Shown: piece after piece, positions 40,053-49,775 of the stretch
How positions within the stretch are numbered: the first letter of the stretch is position 1
Layout of the letters: the number at the start of each line of letters is the position of its first letter
Source: Hypomesus transpacificus
Taxonomy: Eukaryota; Chordata; Actinopteri; Osmeriformes; Osmeridae
DNA: 64,000 bases
Direction of reading: 5' to 3'
Assembly (NCBI RefSeq): GCF_021917145.1
Contig: NC_061078.1
Span: 10,708,604-10,772,603 of the forward strand
Made by a program: the position numbers and the translations under genes
Notes under the pieces: generated by a model
Told to the model about the DNA's origin: nothing
Database searches by the model: none
Seen by the model: the letters and a program-made list of their open reading frames with translations, nothing else

Positions 40053-42020
40053 TCACTGGCCCTCTTTCTCCCCCATCAACACTGCTGCCTCTGCCTCTGC
40101 CTCATCCACCTCAATCTCTACCTCCTCCTCCTTCTTCTCCACCTCCTCAGTTTCCACCACGTCTGTCTCCACCACTTCTGTCTCCACCTCTTGTCTTTCC
40201 TCCTCCTCCTCCAGCTCTGCTGCAGGTTCAGGGTACAGATTGGAGACGTCTCCGTTCTTCCAGGTCACCATGATTTCTCCAGGTTTAAGCCTGTCTGTTT
40301 CCCCGCAGTCTTGTTGAGGTTGGATTTGCTGCACCACACTCTCTGACAGTGTCCTGACCTGAGTGGGGGTGCTATGGGTGGCATTGACCTCTGTGGTTGT
40401 AGTGAAGACCTGGAGTTCTTCACCCTCTGACCTCTGAGCCAGAGCAGCTGCAGCCTTATACTTGGCTATCTTCTTCCTGTTTCTGTGTGAGAGAGAGAGA
40501 GAGAGAGAGCCGTCATGGAGCCGTCACCCAAACTTGGGTAATTGGATGTGTGTCAATGAGTTCCATGTGGGCATATGTAGTCCACCAAGGATTCTAAGAT
40601 GTCTTACTTGTTAGCCATGGAGCCCATGCCTAGGAGCAGGCAACCAAGGAGGAGAGCCCCAAAGGACAGAGCCAGCATCGCCAACTTCCATCGCGTTGCT
40701 ATGAAAATGAGAGACACACACTACTGAACAAAGACATCTTATCACCCATCCGTAGAATAAATATTAAAAGACAGACTGTACACCCAGGACCTTTCAGAGA
40801 CGTCAAAGACTGCTTTTGAACTTGCTCCAAGTGTGCACTTAACAACTTCTTTAAAGACTTAGGGAATAAAACTTTATGGCCATGTAAATTTGAGCAAAAC
40901 CTTCTTTTATTACCACAACCTTTTATGGTGGAAGGCATGAGGATGCATCGTTAGTAGTATGTCAAGTAGGGTAGTGACCTTGTTAAGCTGTTCCTCCTAT
41001 CTCAAACTAGTTAACCAAGTACAAGGGAACAACTATATCCAAAGTCCTGATAAATGTGTTTCCAAATACTGAAGGGAACCAATAAATGAAAAAAGGTTCT
41101 GTTTTTCTGTGTTAAAACATTTAGCACCACTGTCACAGAACACATCAGCAGTATCACTTACGGTCTTCCGTGCGATAAAACCATTTTAAAAACTCTCTCT
41201 GTTCCTCAGTCATGGCGGCTGCGCTCATCTCCGCTCCCCCCTCCCTCACTTCAAACTCGTCTTGCTCATCGGAGGATGCCCTTTTGGATCCTGTGGGGAG
41301 CCAATACAAACACATGCACATGTTGTAGCTCTGCTGTAACAAGATGGAGGACACAAATGGTGGACAACCTTCCACATAAATTTTTATGCTTCGTCATAGT
41401 TTAAACAAGGTTTTCTGTTCACACAGTAATTGAGTGTCACTGATTGTGTGCTGGACTCACTAAGCCTCTCCTGGCAGATGTCCCCTTCATCCAGAGACCT
41501 CCACTTGGACTGTTTACTCCGGGGTGACAGAGTCAGGCGTTTCCCATCTGTGGACAGCTCTAGAGACAAGTGCCGGCTCATCAGTCTGTTACCCTCACAA
41601 TCCCACTTGAGTCCATTGCCCTCCCTCTCTCCTCCCTCCTCCCCCCCTTCACAGGGCACCGTCTGGACAGGATCGGTGTGGTAGCCCGACAGGCACCTGG
41701 ATGTGACCACACTCTCCAGGATATTGGGGTCCCTCCACACCCACTGCTGAAGGTCTGAGTCAAGGCTGCACTTCTTCAGCTGAACCCAGCCAGTTTTGGA
41801 GTCTTCAAGGCACAAGCTGTGAACTGTGTTGTGGATCATGAAGCTGCTTGTCCCTGAAAATGTATTTGGACATGTTTGATATTGCACAAACCCAACAGGC
41901 TTTTACTAGTTTCTATGGTCTTATGACCATATGACTCAAGATTAGGTGGAGATTACCTATTATTAGGATTGTAACATTACCTGGAAGGACAAGACAGAGT
42001 GCCATCCAACCATACATCAT
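40053..42020 (-). CDS. slc51b: Ost-beta (SLC51B) with N-terminal CysR/ricin-type lectin domain
   Basis: Five exons on the minus strand: 41981-42020, 41461-41853, 41162-41290, 40608-40698, 40053-40482. They join in frame to 360 residues. Residues 1-18 look like a signal peptide (MMYGWMALCLVLPGTSS). Residues 19-143 are a CysR/ricin B-like beta-trefoil: FMIHNTVHSLCLED, then three W motifs (LQQWVW, LKWDC, QSKWRS), as in the N-terminal domain of mannose receptors. After an RSKR site and an acidic linker comes the Ost-beta core WFYRTEDPTRWKLAML, with one membrane helix (about 192-213) and a basic stop (NRKKIAKYK). The cytosolic tail has a conserved KPGEIMVTWKNGDVSNLYPE and a long Glu/Val repeat. 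Ost-beta partners SLC51A in basolateral bile-acid export. Human SLC51B (128 residues) has no lectin part. A shorter form could start at the Met within exon 3. Confidence 0.8.
40487..40510. repeat. GA microsatellite beside slc51b last exon
   Basis: A (GA)n run, (CT)n on the coding strand. It lies just upstream of the last-exon acceptor of the minus-strand slc51b-like gene and may serve as its polypyrimidine tract. Confidence 0.8.
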
Positions 42021-43960
42021 GTCTGGTTGGCTAAATCTGCATTAAGGAATAACATAAATATACATTACATGGATTCATTTGTGTAACATGTTATATTACT
42101 TAATCCAAAAGAAATACAGAATCCCATTCCAAATTCATAATCAGCTGTTTTCCAATAGATTCACATTAGAGCTTATTTGCTTAAGCTTGAGCAGGACATT
42201 CAACTCAAGTTATTTTAGACCATTCCCTTCCCTGTTTACTTTCCCTGTTTCCTTAAAACCAGAGGGTGGTCGGTAACAAATTAGTTACACCAGAAAAATG
42301 TACACCAGTCCTGCTGGTGGAACGTTTATCCAAAGCACTGCCTTATTTGTGCACCAGTTGAAATTGTACTTAACATTGCTTTGAAAGTAGAGATATTTTC
42401 TTAAATTTTTAAATTTTTTACTGTGTTACAAACACTGCCAACCAGCATCATCCTTATAAGGTCTTGTGAAGTGGCGTGGAACCATTGGCAATAAATAAAT
42501 AATAAACAGAAACATTTACATTTGAAGAATAGACAATAAATGTATTTTGATGACTAACTGTGGTTGTCCTATTATGTTCTTGACCCAAAGCTTCAAAAAC
42601 CATGTACTAATATATATGCAGACTTTTCTTCTTTTATATAACAGTTATGACTCCACAGTATTTTGCGTCCCGGGTGACTTCACTTACCTCTGTAGAATTC
42701 CTTCTCTGACTGCCTGGCATGGGAGCAAAGCTGCACAGAGCATGATTCTACCTGTCAACATATACCACAGGGAAGGAAAGCTTTCCAAAGTTCAAGTGGG
42801 AGGGGATTCGTTTTCATTGCCTCTTGATTCAGAAATCTGTAAGACTTAATGGAATAAGATAGCAATGAGTTTTAACTCAAGTTTAAGTGTGTCTGTAAAC
42901 TAGGGTATTATCTGAAAATAATTGAGGGGTCACAAAGTTTGAAGCAATTGTGAGATACATAAAACATGAAATCTCTCAAATTGAATGTTGAATAGATGGT
43001 TCACATTAAATGCCCCTTTCTATTATCTGCACAGTGGAAGGCCAGAAAAGTCTATTGCATAGTATTTTCTATCTATTTTCTTCAACTCAACATATGAACT
43101 AAAGATCAAGCTTTGACTGTGTGATTTGGGAGAGTATGGAGAGCTGGCCCTGTATTTAACAAGGTCTTTGACCAGTTTCTGTTTAGTCAGCCTAGCTATA
43201 ACCTTGTAACTGCCATTTAAGGGGATGACAGAAAAACAGTCAGTGACTCATCGGTCAAACACCTGGCACATAAGCAAATGTCGTAATATTTGGTTGTTAA
43301 ACAAGAAAAAAATAAAGGTGTTTATTTCTTTACGACAAGTGTGGCTTACAGTGTGAGGTGAACGACCTTTGTGTCATTTAAGATATACACAGAGATCACA
43401 GGATTTGAAAATGGCATGATATTGATGCCACTATAAAATGCCCTTTGATAAATGATTATGTTGTAGGCTATGCTTGATGATAGCTTTCCATGACAAACTG
43501 AAGTTTTCATTGTTGTGATACCCCTCCAGGATAAATAATGATGTCACCAATTTAATCAACTTTAAAGAAGATCCATGTATGAATGGTTAGAGACCTACCC
43601 AACTTGTTGAAGACTATGTGGATAAGCACACACGGCTGTCAAACCTGCGTTTCATGGAGGTTTAATGACCCTGACAGCCTGACAGGTATGACAAAGTACT
43701 ACTTAAGGTTCAACGGACCATGCGTTAAAATACTTGCTTCCATTCGGAATCTATTTCGAGGGGACCGGAAACGCAATTCACGATAGGAAAAACATGGCGG
43801 CGCCCGTAGAAGGAGTGTCAGATGAAGCAGTAGCCTGACTTTCCAAATACAGCTAAGCGATTCATTATTTGTATTAATCCTGTAGTCGAATCAAATATAT
43901 TGGGCGATTGATATTCCCGCTCATGCAATTATCAAGTTTATTGCATTTAGGTCGGTGAAG
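42021..43960. other. Divergent region between slc51b-like gene and mtfmt
   Basis: About 1.9 kb. A frame of 100 codons at 42547-42849 (+) shows nothing recognisable. The right end (43790-43960) is the mtfmt 5' UTR with a small upstream ORF. Otherwise no feature was seen. Confidence 0.5.
43794..43838 (+). promoter_or_regulatory. Upstream ORF in mtfmt 5' leader
   Basis: An ATGG start in good context (AAAACATGG) opens 14 codons (MAAPVEGVSDEAVA) and then TGA. It lies about 120 bases before the mtfmt ATG. If the transcript starts upstream of 43794 and is not spliced here, this uORF could lower mtfmt translation. Alternatively the MAAP start belongs to a different first exon. Confidence 0.45.
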
Positions 43961-46042
43961 ATGTGGAATACTGTCAGTCCAAAACAAATGGGTTGGAAGA
44001 TACTCCATAACATGTGCAGTTATTGCATACAGAGACATGTTTCTGTCCGACTGTGTAATCGAAGAATCCATATCAAACATAGATGTGGTGGACCTATCCC
44101 TGACCAGACACTGACAGCTGGCACCCTTAAGGATTCGACACCAGGACCACCTTGGAGAATATTGTTCTTAGGCACTGATGATTTTGCAGTAGAATCCCTA
44201 AAACTGCTCTCCACGTTCAGGTAACACTAACACAGACTTCTTGAATGAGCAGAAACTTAATGCAGAAATCCATCCCGGCCCCTTTCTAATATGGTGCTAT
44301 ATAATATGGGATTTGTTTATTTTACAGAAAGTCCAGTGATGGAGTTGTGGAGTCACTTGAGGTTGTCACACTAGATAATGATGTCCCAGTAAAGAGGTTT
44401 GCTAAGGAGAACAGTCTCCCGGTTCACACATGGCCTCTTGGAGATCTCCAGGGGCGGTTTGATGTTGGAGTGGTGGTGTCCTTTGGCTGCCTACTCCGGG
44501 AGACACTAATCAAACAGTTTCCATAGTGAGTTACACTGATGTGTGCAGTGCACTCAGTGACACACCAGAAATGCTGTAGGTCACTGAGTGCCTGCCCTGA
44601 AAAAAATCTTCCCATTGAGCCAGACTTCAATCCTAGATGTGTGCATGTGTGTTCTCCAGTGGGATCCTGAATGTCCACCCCAGCCTGCTCCCCAGGTGGC
44701 GAGGCCCAGCTCCGGTGTTCCACACTATCCTGCATGGGGACACCTTCACGGGGGTCACTGTCATGCAAATACGAGCCAAAAGGTAAAAGGAACCTGTCCT
44801 TTACAGGGGATTAGTTGTCTGCCAGGTCTATGGACATCATATAAGGAGGAAGGGCAGTTGAGGTGATGCATGATTACATTAGCTGATCACTAATTCATTC
44901 ATGACATGTTTGCTGCAGGTTTGATGTGGGTCCCATTCTTCACCAGGGATTCCACCAGATCCCTGAGAACTGCACTGCTGACCAGCTAGGAGCAGCCCTG
45001 GCTGCCCAGGGAGCTGGCCTGGTGAGAGAGATCACACTACTGTCACTGGAGCACATGCAAGACCTGGTATCAGCCTGTCATGCAAACCCTTAAATGACTT
45101 ATATATATAAAGCAAGGTCTTTTTGTTGTTGTTGTAAGAGCAGTTGATGGAGACTTTGAAGAACCTTCCCGAGAGAATATTACACCAAAGGGAGCAAGAC
45201 AAAGAGGGTGCAACATTAGGTAAGCATGTTGATGTCTCCCAGCATGTATAAGCATACCGACACAAAACACATGTCTCAGAGCTTTTGTGTCATGCTTCCC
45301 ACAGCACCTAAAATCAACTCGTCTATGAGCTGGATGGTGTGGGAGGAGCAGACCTGTGCCCAAATTGACCGTCTGTATCGTGCTATTGGATCTCGAGTAA
45401 GAACAGACTCATCTGATGTGTAATACCGGGGAGGATAACATCCATTTTGCTGCTGTTGTAACACATTTCCATCAATTCTCCTATCAGATCCCGTTGAGGA
45501 CCATTTGGATGGGGAAAACAGTCAAGTTGTTGGACTTTGTCGGCACATGCAATATATCTCTTTCAGGTACCAGTTTGTTTTATGATCAGACCATTTTTGG
45601 GTTGTAAGATTGAAAACCAACACTGACTGGATTCATTTTGACCGCAGGGAGAGGAAGGAAGCCAGTTCCAGGATGCATCAGCTACCAGAAAGAATTAGAC
45701 ACACTGGCTGTCTGTTGTAAGGTATGTAGTACAGTAGCTTGCTTGTTAGACCTGACTTGTCATTCTACAACAATTCAGCTACACGGCAAGGCTCTTTCAA
45801 CATGATACCAAGAGAATGACATTGTTCATCTGGCTCTGGTGTAGGATGGCTGGGTGGGATTCAAGGCAGTGATACTAAAGAAGAGACTGTCTGCAACAGA
45901 CTTCTACAATGGCTACCTCCACCAGAGCTTTCAGAAGAGATCCTCTCACCAGACAGAGGAGTGCCTGTTTCTCAGCAACAAGAACAGAACTGAGCTCCAG
46001 CCAATAAGAGAGAACACATCGACACAACATACTGTCCATTAA
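43961..46042 (+). CDS. mtfmt: Mitochondrial methionyl-tRNA formyltransferase
   Basis: Nine exons: 43961-44220, 44328-44525, 44660-44782, 44919-45021, 45144-45219, 45305-45396, 45488-45566, 45648-45721, 45845-46042. They encode 400 residues. The start is Arg/Lys/His-rich, as in a mitochondrial presequence. [16 protein letters not shown] opens the formyltransferase fold. [16 protein letters not shown] carries the catalytic Asn-x-His and the SLLP motif. FDVGPIL holds the likely catalytic Asp. The C-terminal tRNA-binding domain ends with [20 protein letters not shown]. The enzyme formylates Met-tRNA in mitochondria to make the initiator; human defects cause Leigh syndrome. A GTG six bases upstream is in frame, but ATG at 43961 is the natural start. 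An AATAAA follows at 46159-46164. Confidence 0.94.
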
Positions 46043-46158
46043 GGCTCATGATGTAGTAACCATTGTACAATGGCATCTCATTTCATGTAGTTAATATTAT
46101 TCTTTGCAAATAATTTCTCTTTGTCTGTTTTAAGACAACTGAATATCAACATGAATGT

Positions 46159-46164
46159 AATAAA
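46159..46164 (+). promoter_or_regulatory. Likely mtfmt polyadenylation signal
   Basis: AATAAA about 120 bases after the mtfmt stop. The opposite-strand signal for the neighbouring gene (TTTATT at 46351-46356) leaves roughly 190 bases between the two, so the convergent transcripts barely clear each other. Confidence 0.6.
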
Positions 46165-46409
46165 GTGGCATTCTTCACAAATTACAGGAGTGCGACTCAA
46201 AAGCATTGGAACATTCACTTAAATATATAAATAATTGTATTTGCATAAACACATTTTTACAGTACTTCTTACATCCTTTTGCTTCATTACAATATCTTAC
46301 AGATGATTTAGCATTTCTTGGTAACATTGTACCTATACTGTAGATGCAACTTTATTTTGGAGATGTCTTGCATTTTCCCAGGAAAGTTGGTGTCTCGCAG
46401 CGAGGTCTG

Positions 46410-48966
46410 TCAAACTGGTGGCTTGACAAGTGGCACATACCACTGAAGAAGAAAGATTTGATTTAACATGCTCAAGAACTTAAATAAAGCAGACAAATGT
46501 AGGATACGTGTTTAGCTGTACCTCCTCAGTCATCCCTGCTGTCGTCCTGCCCTCTGTGTTAAAAGGAGGTTTCAGGTATCCTTTGAAGTGCTGCTTTACC
46601 AGGTCATGGAACATCGACAAGCAATCCTATACAGGACAGAAGGCCAGAGTAGGCTTAGCCACTAATATGTACCGTATTCGGCAGAATATAAACCTTTATT
46701 TTCTGCTAGAAATAAGTATTGTGTCTATGGGATCGTACCCGGCCTTCCTCTGAACAGATGTAAGTGAACCACCGCAATCCTGCTGCCACATGAGTGATCT
46801 CATCTTTGTATATCACCTCCAGCACATCCACAGAGCCTGTGTCACCCTGGCTAGCAAAGCGGGACAGAGTCTGGGGGTGGACATCTAACCCTCTGAAGAG
46901 GACAGAGGGAGCGAGAGACTGAGACATGATTCTGATTATCACTGCAGGCTTCTATCTTCCTTTCACAGATTTTAAGACGCGTGTGAGAAAAAAAAATCCT
47001 CTAAGCCAGTCTGCTTGTTTACCTGGCCTCATGCACCATGTGCACGATAGCAAGCCTCGCTAGAAGGTCATGTGACGTATCTGTCGCTGACTGCCACAGT
47101 CCTGTAGAGACAAGTGAAGGTTAAAACAACTCCCTGTTCTTCAGTTGAATGTTACATTCATGAAGTGAAATGCTCACTGTACCTACCGTTGTGTACAGGC
47201 AAAGCTCCAAAGAAACTCCCAAGTTCTGTGATCCTCGTCTCCAACAGGTGATAATGCTGTTGAATATATCACATACTGATTGTATGACCAGTAAGTAGCA
47301 ATCTTTCTATTATCGACTGTGCCTGTCTGTGATCTGACCAATCATTGTGTCACACTGACCTTGGCCTCGTCCCCAGCCACTTTGACAAAATCGCTGAAGA
47401 ACTGTCGAGGCAGAGGCTCTCCAGTGTCCAGTCGAACTGTGGAGAATCTGGCGATGACATCCCAGGACAGGTCGATGGCCCACTGCTCTATGTTAGCCAG
47501 GGAATGGAGCAGAGCTATCCTGCTGGCCTGGCCACACAGAAGTTGGAAGCATTCAGCACAATGTCACGTTGTGCTTTGACATATCTGTCTGGTTAGCCAA
47601 AGAGGTTTGTGTCGCACACACGGACCTGTGTGCCTCCTTTGCCACGTTTGATTTTCCCTGGCTGCAACACAGTCAGGGTGTCCTTCCTGCTGGGCTGGGC
47701 TGGGGGTGTGGCCTGGCCCACCTCCGTTATCCCTCCTGAGCACCACCGCTCCTGCACCTCCAGTGTCAGGCTAACCTGGAGAAGAAGCACAGGGCTCATT
47801 TATACATCAACTGTCTGAGAAACATGTCTGCATCCCAGACAATGTGTCTTTCATTCTGAGATGGAAATGGTGTGGTACTAATCTGCTTGCTTTCTCTTTG
47901 GGATCAGGAGTACACAGAATCTTGGTTGCCCAGAAACACAGCGTGTCCTTAGAGGGAGATAACTTGTTGTTCTCTGGTGACACTTGGCCTGAAGCAACAA
48001 CAAACAAAAGATTAGTCATATTGTATTGGCAAATTGTTTTGTTTTATTTTTTAGATGGCTCAGTGCCATACTGCACCTATAGAGGCTGTTTTTGCCACTG
48101 GAATGGGGGTCAGGGACAGGGAATTCTGTGTGTTCACATACACCTTGTCTTCCACCACTCTGACATCATACACCTGGTTCTATAAAAAACAGATGTCATA
48201 CTAAGTTACATAAAATATGTTCAAATATCCAAATCACGCTGTTGCTTGAGATCACTTTTCCTACCTGCAGCCCAGTAGTGGAGACCCCAGTCTCCAGACA
48301 GAAGTCAAAGTGGTGCCAGGGGCAGACCAGAGCTAGCTTTCCATCCCCAAGGTCCTCTATATCACCCAGGTCCAGGGGGCCACCTAATCAAAGCACCAGA
48401 GTTAGACGTCTCATGAGTACGTTTATTGTCTGGGGGGGAAATTATACAACATTTATATATATACACACATTTTTTACTAAATATATCAAACCTAAAACAA
48501 ACTTATGAATGATTGTAAGCCTGTTACCTTCATGAGGGCAGGAGGAATCCATCGCCCAGAAAGTATCATTTTCGGTATGGACAAGTACTATGTGTTCACC
48601 ATCTTCAGAATACAGCCTGAAGTAAGGTCGACATGTATATTGACCAGTTTACATTAACAAAGAGGTCAGAGGTTTTCTTAAAGCAACAAAGAATTCACAC
48701 AGTAGTCACAAAGACATCTAACAGGGTTTCCAGTAGAAAGCATGTTAGCAAATGACTTACTTTGTACATGTTTGCTCAAAATTCAATGTATCCCCTACAC
48801 ATTGCCAATTTCCATCCTTGACTATTGCTCGTAATGCTGCAACTAAATCCTCTTCAAAGTGATCCATTAAAACCATGTGTTTATAAAAATCTATATTGCA
48901 ATGTTGCAACCTGGGGACTACAAAACGTACTTCCTGATAACCGTCCGCCCTCAAATTGCTTCCCAT
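46410..48966 (-). CDS. Rieske [2Fe-2S] and DUF455 ferritin-like two-domain protein
   Basis: Twelve exons on the minus strand: 48761-48966, 48528-48616, 48265-48383, 48077-48179, 47879-47988, 47626-47775, 47360-47527, 47187-47256, 47023-47101, 46739-46892, 46522-46626, 46410-46442. They sum to 461 residues. Residues 70-155 form a Rieske domain with cluster ligands C95-P-H97 and C119-PW-H122 (SSCPHEGGPLDLGDIEDLGD, then CPWHHFDF), close to vertebrate RFESD. From about residue 175 the protein resembles DUF455 (COG2833). This includes LCFWATKILCTPDPKEKA, IEQWAIDLSWDV, DEAKHYHLLETRI, LGSFFGALPVHNG, VHMVHEARGLDV, YKDEITHVAAGLRWF and the terminal WYVPLVKPPV. The repeated (D/E)E-x-x-H motifs suggest a diiron site. 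No function is established. I infer electron transfer from the Rieske cluster to a diiron centre. The exon 5 donor (GTACCA) is the weakest junction. Confidence 0.8.
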
Positions 48967-49775
48967 CTGAACATATCCGGGGTGGAAAAAGACGACGCAC
49001 AACTGATTTTTTTTCAAGATTATATTTGAATACCGGTAACAAGCTTTGGTATGCCAAATCAAACCAAAATGTTTATTTGAATACCATCGGGTCTGCAAAA
49101 CGAACATCATTTGATTAATTTAACCCATTACATAACAATATAATAAAAATGTATTTCCCCCCAATTTCCCAGAGCATACTGTAACAGTAGGTATGAACCT
49201 ATGTCAGCATTTAAACGAATCATACTGTAACAGCATTTACTCAAAAATGAATATAGCCTAGATACCGGTTAAACGTATGCCACTTAATGAAAGGGTGATG
49301 GAATATAGCATGAGTGAAAAACTAAAATATACAACAGTAAATAGATAGTGTGCAAAGTATTCATGATCAGTGTTTCACGTTTTAGTATACCCACATGGAA
49401 AGCCCATTTTGCATGAAGGAAAGAACTCTGTCTCCCCCTAAATCTTCTTCTTTTACTACTAAGTGCAGGACCAGATATAGGATGAAACGTTTTATACTAC
49501 ATCTTACCTGAATACAATACACATGCTTTTCAGTACATTCTTGAAAAGCTAAAAAAGTGTTAGTTGCAATATGATACAATTCATAACACATAGACCTACT
49601 TACAATATTTGTCCAAAACACTTACTACATATATTATACGTATATTACTACTATCATTTACAAATCGGAACAGACAAACGCCAACAAAAAGGTAGTGATT
49701 CCCATCAGAAACAGTTGTTCATGACTAGAATGGAGTGTGATGTCATTCTAGTTATTCTGTCATTGTCCAAGTAGA
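48967..49775. other. Upstream of the Rieske/DUF455 gene and prc1 3' end
   Basis: AT-rich and non-coding. It must hold the promoter of the minus-strand Rieske/DUF455 gene and the prc1 3' UTR, both transcribed leftward. Confidence 0.5.

Noticed and set aside
39914-40346. Pro/Leu-rich plus frames of 115-119 codons
   Set aside because: They are antisense to the Glu-rich tail of the slc51b-like gene.
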